DNA of 64,000 nt from Roseateles_B sp041912595 (lineage in GTDB: Bacteria; Pseudomonadota; Gammaproteobacteria; Burkholderiales; Burkholderiaceae_C): NCBI GenBank assembly GCA_041912595.1, contig JAYRMR010000001.1, forward strand, positions 186,001-250,000. The letters are read 5' to 3'. The position numbers were made by a program, and so were the translations under genes. Below, piece by piece: positions 44,518 to 53,010 of this stretch. Positions within the stretch are counted from its first letter, which is position 1. The number at the start of each line of letters is the position of its first letter. The notes beneath the pieces were generated by a model, which worked only from the letters and a program-made list of their open reading frames with translations, did no database searches and was not told the DNA's origin.

Positions 44518-45501
44518 TCAGGCGGCCAGGGCGGCCGGTGCGGCCGACGGCGCCAGCAGCGGGCCGAAGTAGGCCTCTTCGAGCGCGGCCGGGGCGTTGA
44601 TCGTGCGCACGCGCTGGTAGGCCTCGCCCGCCTCGGGGTAGTGGCGGCGCAGGTAGTGCAGCCACTGCTTGAGCCGCCCGGCCTGGTGCCTGGTCTGCAC
44701 ATTCGCCTGCACCTGGCGCCAGAACCGCAGCATCAGCGGCTGCAGCGCCTGCCAGTCCAGGCCCGCCCCGCCCTCGCCCGTCAGCCCCCGCACGGCCAGG
44801 GCCAGCCCCGGATTGGCGACCATGCCGCGGCCCAGCATCAGCGCATCGCAGCCCGACTCCTGCAGGCAGCGGCGCGCGTCCTCGACGGTCCAGACCTCGC
44901 CATTGGCCACGACCGCCACCGACGGATCGAGCGCCTCGCGCACGTGGGCGATGCGGTCCCAGTAGGCGGGCGGCTTGTAGCCATCGGCCTTGGTGCGGGC
45001 ATGGATGACGAGCTCGCCGGCCCCCGCCTCCGTCATCGCCAGCGCGCATTCCAGCGTGCGCGAGCTGTCCATGAAGCCCAGGCGCATCTTGGCCGACAGC
45101 GGCATGTCGGCCGGCAGCGCGCGGCGCACGGCACCGACGATCTCGGCGATCAGCTCGGGCTCGTCCAGCAGCACCGCGCCGCCCCGGTGGCGGTTGACGC
45201 ACTTGGCGGGGCAGCCGAAATTGAGGTCGATGCCCGCGGGATTCAGCTCGGCGAGGCGGGCGGCGTTTTCCGCCATGCACGTCGGGTCCGAGCCCAGCAG
45301 CTGCGCGCGCACCGGCACGCCGGCCGGCGTGCGGCCGCCCGCCAGCAGCTCGGGCACGATGCGCGTGAAGACGCGGCGCGGCAGCAGCATGTCGGTGATG
45401 CGGATGAACTCGCTCACGCAGCGGTCGATGCCGCCGACGCGCGTCAGCACGTCGCGCAGCATGTGGTCGAGCAGGCCCTCCATGGGCGCGAGCAGGATCA
45501 T
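44518..45501 (-). CDS. dusC: tRNA-dihydrouridine(16) synthase DusC
   Basis: DusC (327 residues) is an FMN-dependent enzyme reducing uridine 16 of tRNA to dihydrouridine. The start is ILLAPMEGLLDHMLRDVLT, with DLNFGCPAKCVNRHRGGAVLL carrying the active-site Cys, LSAKMRLGFMDSS, IHARTKADGY and VVANGEVWTVEDARRCLQESGCDALMLGRGMVANPGL. The C-terminal helical RNA-binding part follows. The start overlaps the stop of the YgjP-like gene (ATGA). Confidence 0.93.
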   Translation of the reverse strand: MILLAPMEGLLDHMLRDVLTRVGGIDRCVSEFIRITDMLLPRRVFTRIVPELLAGGRTPAGVPVRAQLLGSDPTCMAENAARLAELNPAGIDLNFGCPAKCVNRHRGGAVLLDEPELIAEIVGAVRRALPADMPLSAKMRLGFMDSSRTLECALAMTEAGAGELVIHARTKADGYKPPAYWDRIAHVREALDPSVAVVANGEVWTVEDARRCLQESGCDALMLGRGMVANPGLALAVRGLTGEGGAGLDWQALQPLMLRFWRQVQANVQTRHQAGRLKQWLHYLRRHYPEAGEAYQRVRTINAPAALEEAYFGPLLAPSAAPAALAA

Positions 45502-46025
45502 GGCGTGAGCTCCACAGGCGCCGCCGCTGGCGCCGTCGTGCCCGGCAGCTCGCGCCAGGTGAGATAGAGGCGCAGGTCCAGCTCCAGCTGCCCGTAGCGC
45601 GGCTCCATGTGCTGGCACAGCTGGTAGAAGGCCTTGTTGTGCTCCAGCTCCTTGAGGTGGGCGAGCTCGTGCACGACGATCATCTTGAGGAAGTCGGCGG
45701 GCGCCTCGCGGAACAGGCTGGCGATGCGGATCTCGCGCCGGGACTTGAGCTGGCTGCCCTGCACCCGCGTGCTGCGCGTATGGGTGCCCAGCGCGTGCTG
45801 GATCACCTTGAGCTTGCTGTCGTAGCAGACCTTGTCGAGCGGCGCCGCATTGCGCAGATGGCGCTGCTTCAGCGCCTGCGTGTAGTCGAACAGCGCACGG
45901 TCGCTCTGCACCGTGTGCGCCTCGCCGTAGTGGCCGGCCAGGTAGTCGCCCAGGCGGCCGGCATCGATCATCTGCTGCACTTGGGCCTGCAGGGTCGCCG
46001 GGTAGCCGGCCAGGTACTTGAGCAT
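45498..46025 (-). CDS. YgjP-like M48-type metallopeptidase
   Basis: The 175-residue protein carries a zinc-binding HELAHLKELEHNKAFY motif (HEXXH followed by a third His), the pattern of the YgjP-like metallopeptidase family. Its N-terminus is helical (YLAGYPATLQAQVQQMIDAGRLGDYLAGHY) and the middle SRREIRIASLFREAPADF precedes the motif. Family members are cytosolic and without known substrate. It is translationally coupled to dusC. Confidence 0.88.
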   Translation of the reverse strand: MLKYLAGYPATLQAQVQQMIDAGRLGDYLAGHYGEAHTVQSDRALFDYTQALKQRHLRNAAPLDKVCYDSKLKVIQHALGTHTRSTRVQGSQLKSRREIRIASLFREAPADFLKMIVVHELAHLKELEHNKAFYQLCQHMEPRYGQLELDLRLYLTWRELPGTTAPAAAPVELTP

Positions 46026-46165
46026 GGTCAGGGGCAGGATCCGCCGGGCATCGCCAGCGCGGCTGGGGCGGGAGGAGAAGTCAGGAAAGCCCGCGATTGT
46101 CCCTCAGCTTGCCGCGCAAGACCTGGCCCCCGGCGGGGGCGCCGTCGACACCGGCGGCACCGACC

Positions 46166-47263
46166 TCAGCGCCCGCCCGGCGTCTTGCCCACGAACTCCA
46201 TGGCCGCGGCGGCGGCCTCGGCCTCCAGGCGGGCCTCCTCGTTCTTCTGGGCTTCCTTGAGGTAATGCTCCTCGATGAATTCCTTCTCGACCTGGTTGCG
46301 CTTGAGTGCGTCCTGCAGGTCGTCGATCTTGCCGCGCAGCTGCTCGACCTCGCGCTCCAGGCGTTCGCGGATCTCGTCCATCGCCTGCTCGTCGACATGC
46401 TCGGGCGGATTGGCCGCCAGCGCGGCGAGCTCGGCGCGCAGCTTCTGGATGGTGCGCTCCGCCTCGGCCAGTTGCTCGCGCAGCATCAGGGCCTCGCGCT
46501 CCAGCAGCTTCATCATCTCCGGCGCCTGTGTGTTCTGCGCCGCGGCCTTGGGGGCCAGCGCCATTTCCTCCAGCTCCTTCTGGAGCTTGTTGCTCATGCG
46601 CTCGGCCTTCTCGGCGCGGGTCTCGGCCAGGTACTGGCGGTCCTGGGCCTGCTGCAGCTGCGAACGGACGCCGTCCAGCTGCTGGCGCAGCACCTGCAGT
46701 TCCGGCGAGGCGCCGGACGAGCCACCGCGGTGGCGCGAGGCGCTGAGCTGCTTGAGGGCATCGTCCAGGCGCTCGCGGGTGAGCCCCAGCTCGACCTGCA
46801 TGCGGCGGCGCTGCGCGACCAGGCGGTCGACCTCGTTGCGATGGCTGCGCCGCAGCTGCTCCATCAGCTCGCTGTTCATCTCTTGGGCGGAGTCCGGCCA
46901 GCGGGCCTCGGCCTCGGGGCTCGCGTCCTCACCGTCGTCCTCGGACCCGTAGGCGTCCAGCAGGCCGCGCACGAGCTTCATCAGCTCGTCCAGCTGCTGC
47001 AGCTCGGCCGATCCCAGCCCGCCGCCACCGCCGCCCCCGCCCACGCCGCCGCGCTCGGCGATGCGGATGAGCTCATGCGCGGCGATCTTCATCTCCCGCC
47101 CGGCATCGCGCGTCTCGCGCAGGGCGTTGACGATGTGGATGTGGTTGGTCTGCTCGTAGCGCGTCATGCGCCAGTAGGTGCCGATGGTGATGACCATCAC
47201 CGCGGCATTGGCCACGAAGACGGACACCACCGCCAGGCTGTCGAGCGAAAACTCCAGCGCCAT
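46166..47263 (-). CDS. membrane-anchored coiled-coil protein of unknown function
   Basis: The 365-residue protein starts at the ATG at 47263. One N-terminal transmembrane helix (LAVVSVFVANAAVMVITIGTYW), a Gly-rich hinge near residue 75-85 and then a long coiled coil (about residues 90-350, with heptads such as EREALMLREQLAEAERTIQKLRAEL) follow. No catalytic motif is seen. A GTG 15 codons upstream is a weaker start. It is the last of three minus-strand genes after a CheX-like protein and a response regulator, 64 bp after the latter. It might be a signalling scaffold or a cytoskeleton-like element; this is not more than context. Confidence 0.78.
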   Translation of the reverse strand: MALEFSLDSLAVVSVFVANAAVMVITIGTYWRMTRYEQTNHIHIVNALRETRDAGREMKIAAHELIRIAERGGVGGGGGGGGLGSAELQQLDELMKLVRGLLDAYGSEDDGEDASPEAEARWPDSAQEMNSELMEQLRRSHRNEVDRLVAQRRRMQVELGLTRERLDDALKQLSASRHRGGSSGASPELQVLRQQLDGVRSQLQQAQDRQYLAETRAEKAERMSNKLQKELEEMALAPKAAAQNTQAPEMMKLLEREALMLREQLAEAERTIQKLRAELAALAANPPEHVDEQAMDEIRERLEREVEQLRGKIDDLQDALKRNQVEKEFIEEHYLKEAQKNEEARLEAEAAAAAMEFVGKTPGGR

Positions 47264-47327
47264 GATCAGGCCGACCTCATCCTTTCCCGGCGCTCGGACG
47301 GCGCCCACCCTGCTCTTATCGGCAGCA

Positions 47328-48245
47328 TCAGAAGCGAATGAATGCCATTCTTCCCTCGCCGTAGCCCGGCACCGAGATGCGGTAGTCGCTGCGCCCCCGG
47401 TTGCGCTGCATCAGCCCCTGCAGCTTGTCGAAGGGCTTGGGCACGAGGTTCACGATGCGCAGGGCCGGCACGCTGACGCCGTCGGCCCGGTGCAGGATGC
47501 CCGCGGCGGAGCGCAGGAAGTGGTCGGCGAACTGCATCATCTCGACGGTGGGCTTGGCCGTCTGCATGGCCTGGCGCACCGGCGGCGGCTGCAGCCGCGC
47601 GCCGCCACCGCCCAGGATGCAGCAGGCGTTGACGTCGAGGATGCCCAGCGCATAGGGCGTCTTCTGCCCGTCGAGCGCATACATGGCGAGGTCGTGCGGC
47701 AGCTGCAGGTCTTCCAGCGTCTGGCCCGGCGCCGCGATCAGCCGGAAGGGGATCTGCCCCATCTGCAGCTTCACGAGCTGGCTCAGCGCGCTCTCGGAGT
47801 CCAGCGCCGACGGCGGGGCCGGCGGGGGCGGCGGCGCCTTCAGCTGCTCGACGCGGTCCGCCAGCGCGGCCTGCACCTCACGCAGCAGCACCTCGTCCTT
47901 GAAGGGCTTGTTGATCACGAAGACGGCGCCGTTGCTGCGGGCCTGGTCCAGGTGGCGGTCCGCCGTCTCGGTCGTGACGAAGCCCACCTTCACGAGGTTG
48001 CCGCCCAGCTGGCGCAGCGTCTGCAGCATCTCGATGCCGCTCACCACGGGCATGTGCCAGTCGGAGATGACGAGGTCGGGCGGGTGGGCCGTGACCATGC
48101 GCAGCGCCTGGTCGCCGTTGCTGGCCATCTCGATCTCCATGGGGCCGAGGCCGGCGTTCTGCAGCACCCGGACGATGATCGCCTGGATGGCGCGGCTGTC
48201 GTCCACGACAAGCACGCGAAGAGAGGGGGGGCTGGAGTCAACCAT
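47328..48245 (-). CDS. response regulator with a C-terminal domain of unknown type
   Basis: The 305-residue protein has an N-terminal CheY-like receiver (LRVLVVDDSRAIQAIIVRVLQNAG; Asp62 in DLVISDWHMPVVSG; Thr in GFVTTETADR; Lys in VINKPFKDE). A Pro-rich linker (about residues 137-150) precedes a 150-residue C-terminal domain ending in SDYRISVPGYGEGRMAFIRF that is neither a DNA-binding nor a GGDEF domain. That part has DVNACCILGG, faintly like the CheC/CheX ExxNxxxG motif. It overlaps the CheX-like gene by 8 bp and likely acts with it in chemosensory signalling. Confidence 0.83.
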   Translation of the reverse strand: MVDSSPPSLRVLVVDDSRAIQAIIVRVLQNAGLGPMEIEMASNGDQALRMVTAHPPDLVISDWHMPVVSGIEMLQTLRQLGGNLVKVGFVTTETADRHLDQARSNGAVFVINKPFKDEVLLREVQAALADRVEQLKAPPPPPAPPSALDSESALSQLVKLQMGQIPFRLIAAPGQTLEDLQLPHDLAMYALDGQKTPYALGILDVNACCILGGGGARLQPPPVRQAMQTAKPTVEMMQFADHFLRSAAGILHRADGVSVPALRIVNLVPKPFDKLQGLMQRNRGRSDYRISVPGYGEGRMAFIRF

Positions 48246-48747
48246 GGCGCAGTTCCTTGGAAGACGGGGGCGGGCGCGGATCGTCTTCGAAATAGGCCAC
48301 GACAACATGCCGTGGCCCCAGTGTGGCAGCCAGCGTCAGGCGCGGCGGGCACCCGGCACAAAGCTCCTCGACATGCCCGACCGACGTGCGCTCGGGCAGC
48401 CCCAGTTCCAGCTCATGGCTGTCATCCAGGGCCTTCACGACGCAGCTCCCGAAGATGTTGCAGAGCTCGGCGTTGGCATCGTCCACGTCCGCGGGCGCGA
48501 GCTCGTCCAGCGGCAGGCCGAACATGGAGGCGCCCAGGTGATGGGCGTCGTCGTCCCCCAGCACCAGCAGCACGCGGCCGGCCTCCCGGAGGTCGGCGCG
48601 CAGCACGGGCAGCAGGAAGCAGGCATCGCCCGGCAGCCGCGGGGGCATGGCGTCCAGGCTCGTGAAGGCACAGGGCTCCCCCGCCAGCGAAAGCCAGGCG
48701 CTGGCCAGCGTCGCGGCCAGTTCAGGAGGGGGGCGCGGGGCGTCCAT
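48238..48747 (-). CDS. CheX-like (chemotaxis phosphatase-like) protein
   Basis: The 169-residue soluble protein has VDDANAELCNIFGSCVVKALDD, which resembles the CheC/CheX core motif (Glu/Asp, Asn and Gly at the phosphatase helix). CheX-type proteins dephosphorylate CheY-P. Here the next gene codes for a receiver-domain protein, so they may be a matched pair. The rest of the sequence (ACFLLPVLRADLREAGRVLLVLGDD) is compatible with the mixed alpha/beta fold. The match is weak and was judged by eye. Confidence 0.6.
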   Translation of the reverse strand: MDAPRPPPELAATLASAWLSLAGEPCAFTSLDAMPPRLPGDACFLLPVLRADLREAGRVLLVLGDDDAHHLGASMFGLPLDELAPADVDDANAELCNIFGSCVVKALDDSHELELGLPERTSVGHVEELCAGCPPRLTLAATLGPRHVVVAYFEDDPRPPPSSKELRHG

Positions 48748-48851
48748 GTGTGGCGGAGTGTCTGCCTTCGCCGCGGCGGGCGCTCAGGTCCCGCCGGCCC
48801 GCGCCGTCTCGCATTTCACGAAAGCGGCCGCCGGGCTGGCATGATGTGCCG

Positions 48852-49199
48852 ATGCCGCCACAGTCCGCCCCTGCCGCCGAGGCGCCCCGCACGTTCCGCA
48901 TCCGCTTCAGCGCGGATCCGCTGGATCAGGCCGCCCGGCCGGACCCGGGCTTCGAAGCGCCCGCCGACATCACCGTCCTGCGCGCGAGCCTGCGCGAGGG
49001 CGGCGGCCTGCTGAGCTCCTGCCGCGCCGGCACCTGCCGGGCCTGCATGCGGCGCCTCGTGTCGGGCGAGATCGCCTATGTGATCGAGTGGCCCGGCCTC
49101 AGCGCGGAGGAAAAGGCCGAGGGCTGGTTCCTGCCTTGCGTCGCCCGGCCCTGCTCGGACCTGGTGATCGAGGCGATCCCCGACGATCCGCCCGCCTGA
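48852..49199 (+). CDS. [2Fe-2S] ferredoxin
   Basis: The 115-residue protein has the plant-type ferredoxin cysteine pattern: SSCRAGTCRACMRRL gives Cys57, Cys62 and Cys65, with Cys96 in FLPCVARPC as the fourth ligand. It has ITVLRASLREGGGLLSS just before the cluster loop. It carries electrons between a reductase and an oxygenase or other redox partner. The partner is not in the neighbourhood. The start is the ATG at 48852; a longer reading from 48750 in the same frame is disfavoured. Confidence 0.9.
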   Translation: MPPQSAPAAEAPRTFRIRFSADPLDQAARPDPGFEAPADITVLRASLREGGGLLSSCRAGTCRACMRRLVSGEIAYVIEWPGLSAEEKAEGWFLPCVARPCSDLVIEAIPDDPPA

Positions 49200-49250
49200 T
49201 GTCCCGCCCCCGGCTCGTGCCACGCGGCGCCTGCCGGAACGCGTCCGGCA

Positions 49251-49271
49251 TCCACAGCGCCTGTGGACAAG
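49251..49271. repeat. palindrome with DnaA-box-like arms
   Basis: TCCACAGCGCCTGTGGA is a palindrome with two TCCACA arms; the right arm extends on the minus strand to TTGTCCACA (one mismatch to the DnaA box). It lies in the 209-bp gap between the ferredoxin and acyltransferase genes. Confidence 0.35.
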
Positions 49272-49408
49272 TCCGTGCATGGCCTCTGCAGCGCTACCGC
49301 AAGTGCTTGTTTCTTCACGGACTTTGTTGATCTGCTGCAGAAATGGGCAGGCGTGCCCCTGCTGGCGGACGGGATAATGGCAGGCTGTCTTTCAACGCCC
49401 GGTCCCGC

Positions 49409-49999
49409 ATGCATCGCACCATCTTCACCACCCCCGTCGTCAACACCGTGCTGCGGGCGTTCTCGGTGGGTTTTCTGCGGCTGACGGGCTGGAAGCTGGA
49501 TGGCGCCCTGCCCGCCGGGCATGACAAGTGCGTGCTGATCGCCGCACCGCACACCAGCAACTGGGACCTGCCCTACACGCTGATGGTGGCCTTCGCGCTG
49601 CGCCTGAACATCTACTGGATGGGCAAGGCACAGATCTTCCGCTTCCCCTTCGGCCCGGTGATGCGCTGGCTGGGTGGCATCGCCGTGCAGCGCGAGAAGA
49701 GCAGCAACCTCGTCGCCGCCTCCGCCGAGGCCATCAAGGCCGCCGACGGCCCGCTGCAGCTGGTCGTGCCGCCCGAAGGCACGCGCAGCAAGACGCGCTA
49801 CTGGAAGACCGGCTTCTACTGGATCGCCGTCACCGCCGAGGTGCCCATCGTGATGGCCTACATGGACTACAGCCGCAAGCTCAGCGGCCTGGGTCCGGTC
49901 TTCGTGCCCACGGGGGACATCGAGGCCGACATGGCCAAGATCAAGGCCTTCTACGCCCCCTTCAAGGGCAAGAACGCCTCGCAGTTCGACCACGCCTGA
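49409..49999 (+). CDS. 1-acylglycerol-3-phosphate acyltransferase-like protein (PlsC family)
   Basis: The 196-residue LPLAT-family protein has APHTSNWDLPYTLMVAF (HX4D motif His and Asp), FGPVMRWLGGIAVQREKSSN, and the PPEGTRSKTRYWKTGFYWIAV block. It probably acylates a lysophospholipid or a related lipid. It is a paralogue of the gene at 32409-33089 (segments HTSNWD, GGI and PEGTRS are shared). The start is the ATG at 49409; no clear Shine-Dalgarno is seen. It ends at a bidirectional terminator. Confidence 0.88.
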   Translation: MHRTIFTTPVVNTVLRAFSVGFLRLTGWKLDGALPAGHDKCVLIAAPHTSNWDLPYTLMVAFALRLNIYWMGKAQIFRFPFGPVMRWLGGIAVQREKSSNLVAASAEAIKAADGPLQLVVPPEGTRSKTRYWKTGFYWIAVTAEVPIVMAYMDYSRKLSGLGPVFVPTGDIEADMAKIKAFYAPFKGKNASQFDHA

Positions 50000-50018
50000 A
50001 CCTGAGGCGCAGGCAGCA

Positions 50019-50049
50019 AAAAGGGCCGGTCCGCGAGGACTGGCCCTTT
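50019..50049. terminator. bidirectional terminator between the acyltransferase and minE
   Basis: AAAGGGCCGGTCC and GGACTGGCCCTTT pair (one mismatch) around GCGA, with AAAAA before and TTTG after. It lies between the convergent stops at 49999 and 50073 and can serve both. Confidence 0.85.
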
Positions 50050-50072
50050 GCATTTGCGAGGCAGACGAAAGC

Positions 50073-50333
50073 TCAGCGTCCCGGCTCGGGCAGCTCGATC
50101 TTGACCTCCAGCACCTCCAGGTTGTCCTGGCGCTCCATGTGGACCTTGATGTCGTCCGGATTGATGGAGACGTACTTGGAGATCACCGCCACCAGCTCCT
50201 TCTGCAGCTGAGGCAGGTAGTCGGGGCTGGCGCTGCGGCCGTTGCGCTCGTGGGCCAGGATCAGCTGCAGGCGCTCCTTGGCGACGCTGGCCGTGCTCTT
50301 TTTCTCACCAATGAAAAACGAGAGGAATCCCAT
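50073..50333 (-). CDS. minE: cell division topological specificity factor MinE
   Basis: MinE (86 residues) drives the pole-to-pole oscillation of MinD. The N-terminal MGFLSFFIGEKKSTASVAKERLQLILAHERNGR and the C-terminal topological domain with KYVSINPDDIKVHMERQDNLEVLEVKIELP are typical. It is the last gene of minCDE and starts 13 bp after the minD stop. Confidence 0.97.
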   Translation of the reverse strand: MGFLSFFIGEKKSTASVAKERLQLILAHERNGRSASPDYLPQLQKELVAVISKYVSINPDDIKVHMERQDNLEVLEVKIELPEPGR

Positions 50334-50346
50334 CGTGGCCGCTCCT

Positions 50347-51162
50347 TCACTTGCCGCCGAAGAGGCGCTTGAAGAAGCCCGGCTTGACGGCCTCGATGAA
50401 GCGCATGGGCTTGTCCTCGCCCAGGAAGCGGGCCACCACGTCGGCATAGGCCTCGGCAACATCCGTGCCCTTCATGTGGATGGCGGGCAGGCCCTGGTTG
50501 GAGGCCTGCAGCACGATCTCGCTCTCCGGGATCACGCCGATCAGCGGGGTGCGCAGGATCTCGTGGATGTCTTCCAGCGAGAGCATCTGGCCGCCTTCGA
50601 CGCGGTTCGGGTTGTAGCGCGTGATCAGCAGGTGCTCCTTGACGGGCTCCTTGCCTTCGATGGCGCGCTTGGTCTTGCTGTTGAGCATGCCGAGGATGCG
50701 GTCCGAGTCGCGCACGGAGGAGACCTCGGGATTGGTCACCACCAGCGCCTCGTCGGCGTAGTGCATGGCCATCAGCGCGCCCGTCTCGATGCCGGCCGGG
50801 GAGTCGCAGACGATGTAGTCGAACTCCATGGCCTTGAGCTCGTCCAGCACGCGCTCCACGCCTTCCTGGCTGAGGGCGTCCTTGTCGCGGGTCTGCGAGG
50901 CGGCCAGGATGTAGAGCTTCTCGAGCTGCTTGTCCTTGATGAGGGCCTGCGTGAGCTTGATCTCGTCGTTGATGACGTTGATCAGGTCATAGACCACGCG
51001 GCGCTCGCAACCCATGATCAGGTCCAGGTTGCGCAGGCCCACGTCGAAGTCGATCACCGCGGTCTTGTAGCCGCGCATGGCGAGGCCGGTTGCAAAGCTG
51101 GCACTGGTCGTGGTCTTGCCCACGCCCCCTTTGCCCGAGGTCACCACGACGATCTTGGTCAT
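50347..51162 (-). CDS. minD: septum site-determining ATPase MinD
   Basis: MinD (271 residues) is the membrane-binding ATPase that recruits MinC and forms the oscillator with MinE. The deviant Walker A GKGGVGKTTTSAS is at residues 10-22, with DFDVGLRNLDLIMGCERRVVYD and DSPAGIETGALMAMHYADEALVVTNPEVSSVRD following. The C-terminus ends in a basic amphipathic helix (GFFKRLFGGK) used for membrane binding. It lies between minC (55 bp) and minE (13 bp). Confidence 0.98.
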   Translation of the reverse strand: MTKIVVVTSGKGGVGKTTTSASFATGLAMRGYKTAVIDFDVGLRNLDLIMGCERRVVYDLINVINDEIKLTQALIKDKQLEKLYILAASQTRDKDALSQEGVERVLDELKAMEFDYIVCDSPAGIETGALMAMHYADEALVVTNPEVSSVRDSDRILGMLNSKTKRAIEGKEPVKEHLLITRYNPNRVEGGQMLSLEDIHEILRTPLIGVIPESEIVLQASNQGLPAIHMKGTDVAEAYADVVARFLGEDKPMRFIEAVKPGFFKRLFGGK

Positions 51163-51217
51163 CGATTGCCTTCCTTCTTCAAAAATGCGTTGTTCGGCCG
51201 TCCGGACTTCGGGCGGC

Positions 51218-52093
51218 TCAGAGTTTCAGGGCTTCCATCACCAGCTTCTCGCCCTCGAGCCGCACCTGCGCGGGCTTGCCCAGCACCTCGGCGGGCAGCG
51301 GGTTCTCGGTGGTGCGGTAGATGCCGGCGATGGCGATCAGTTCGGCCTCGAGGCTGGCCGCGAAGATGCGCGCCTCGGTGTTCCCGCGAGCCCCGGCAAT
51401 CGCCTTGCCACGCAGGGGTGCGTAAACGTGGATATTGCCGTCTGCGATGACTTCGGCGCCATGGTTGACGAGCGCCATCACGACCAGGTCCGCGCCCTTG
51501 GCGTAGACCTGCTGGCCGGAGCGCAGGGGCTTGTCGAGGATGACGGTGCGCGCCGGCTCGGCAGGCGCCGCAACCGGCACCTCGCGCTCGACGATCACCT
51601 CACGGACAACCTCCTTCACCACGGTCTCGACCCGCGGCGCTTCGGCGCGCTGGGCCGGCACATCGGCCTCGGCCAGCCCCGCGGCCTGCGCGGCGGCGAG
51701 CTGCTCGGCGCTGGCGCCGCTGACGGCCACGGCCTGCATGCGGAAGCGGCGCAGGAGCGCGATGAGGGCGGGGAAATCGAGCTGGACGGCCGCGGCCTCG
51801 AGGCTCAGCTGGCCGTCGTCGGTCGCGGCCGGCGCGGCGGGCAGCTGGCTCAGGTCCAGCACGACCGGGTCCTGGTTGAACACGTCCGGCGTGTCGCCCA
51901 GGCGCTGCTGCAGGGCCTCGCCCAGCTGCTGGAGGTCGCTGCTGCGCAGCACCAGGCTGAAAGCGGCCATGGAGGCACTGCGAAGCTCGAACACGTCAAG
52001 CGGGGCGGCCTTGTCCGGCGCGGCGTTGGTGGACGCCCTCTCAGACTTCTCTGACTTCTGCGAAACGGTTCCCTGCCCCATGAATCCGGCCAT
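51218..52093 (-). CDS. minC: septum site-determining protein MinC
   Basis: MinC (about 291 residues) blocks FtsZ assembly away from midcell. The N-domain (LDVFELRSASMAAFSLVLRSSDLQQLGEALQQRL) is followed by a linker rich in Val/Glu/Pro (about residues 145-185) and a C-terminal beta-helix (HGAEVIADGNIHVYAPLRGKAIAGARGNTEARIFAASLEAEL) that dimerises and binds MinD. Two in-frame ATGs (52093 and 52081) are possible; neither has a strong ribosome site. It is the first gene of minCDE. Confidence 0.95.
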   Translation of the reverse strand: MAGFMGQGTVSQKSEKSERASTNAAPDKAAPLDVFELRSASMAAFSLVLRSSDLQQLGEALQQRLGDTPDVFNQDPVVLDLSQLPAAPAATDDGQLSLEAAAVQLDFPALIALLRRFRMQAVAVSGASAEQLAAAQAAGLAEADVPAQRAEAPRVETVVKEVVREVIVEREVPVAAPAEPARTVILDKPLRSGQQVYAKGADLVVMALVNHGAEVIADGNIHVYAPLRGKAIAGARGNTEARIFAASLEAELIAIAGIYRTTENPLPAEVLGKPAQVRLEGEKLVMEALKL

Positions 52094-52232
52094 TGGCTGC
52101 AAATCGCGGCATTTTAGCTGCCAGAACGAGGCCGCCTCTCCGCGTTCCCCCGCATGGCCGGGGGCGCCCCAGTCCCGTCCCGCGGGCGCCGTCGTGCTGC
52201 ATTCTTGAGCAGGGCAAGGTAAAGGCAATGCC

Positions 52233-52719
52233 ATCAAGCACTTAGCGACGCTTTCTTCAGCAGACTCACAAGTTTGTCCACAGTCCCTGGGGATGCCTGC
52301 CGGACGGCAGGGGAGCCCTCCACGGCGGCACGACGCCCCGAGGAGCCGTGGCGCTGTCCCCCATTTGCACCACAGCCGGGGCTTGATTTGCCGGCGCGAC
52401 GGCCTGCCGGCGACAGACTTATCCCCACCAAGCAGGTCCGGCGTTTCAGAGGGAAACAGGGGCCTCGCGCCACGCCGGCATCCGCCTCCCTGGCCCCAAC
52501 ACGCCGCTAAGTTGTTGATTCATATAGCCGTCACGGAAGTGCAAGATTTTGAGGCAACCTACCTCCGGCACCGATGAATCAAGCATTTAGCCCCTGCCGA
52601 TCCGGCTTCTCCACAAACTTATCCACAGCATCAGTGGACAGCTTTCATTAGTCCTGATGAATCAAGCACTTGGCGGTACTCCCTCCAAGCTACTTGAGCT
52701 CAATGCGCCAAGTTTGATG
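52233..52719. repeat. five copies of a GATGAATCAAGCACTTAG-like motif
   Basis: Copies read by eye: plus strand ATCAAGCACTTAG at 52233-52245, GATGAATCAAGCATTTAG at 52573-52590 and GATGAATCAAGCACTTGG at 52656-52673; minus strand ATGAATCAACAACTTAGC within 52502-52525 and CATCAAACTTGGCGC at 52705-52719. They are not tandem but share the core ATCAA-N4-TTRG. They sit among the DnaA boxes. Their binding partner is unknown. Confidence 0.55.
52619..52627 (+). promoter_or_regulatory. perfect DnaA box TTATCCACA
   Basis: Exact match to the R1-type DnaA box, directly preceded by TTCTCCACA (52607-52615), which differs at one position, so the pair sits 12 bp apart start to start. Confidence 0.65.
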
Positions 52720-53001
52720 ACAAGCGGCCCGCCCGCCATGCCATTCGGCACGCCCCTCCTACGGCCGGAGGAGGTGGCGCCAATTGACACAGGCGAGGGC
52801 CCGATCGACCACAACGCCCTCCGGCTTATCCCCAATGGGCGAGGTCCATGATCGAAGGGATCGGGCCTCGCGTGCGCCTCTGACGACGCCTGCAAGTCGT
52901 TGACAGAAAAGGACTTTTTATCCGCCCCCGAGGAAGACCATCGCGCCGATGCCAGCCGACGCCCCGGCATACGCGTGGTTTTCACGGTGTTTCCCACAAA
53001 C

Positions 53002-53010
53002 TTATCCACA
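53002..53010 (+). promoter_or_regulatory. perfect DnaA box TTATCCACA
   Basis: Exact match to the R1-type DnaA box, in the same orientation as the copy at 52619 and in the same gene-free region. Confidence 0.6.

Noticed and set aside
52657..52851. 64-residue plus-strand ORF inside the DnaA-box region
   Set aside because: No ribosome site, no similarity to any pattern I know, and it overlaps the repeats; the region reads as non-coding.
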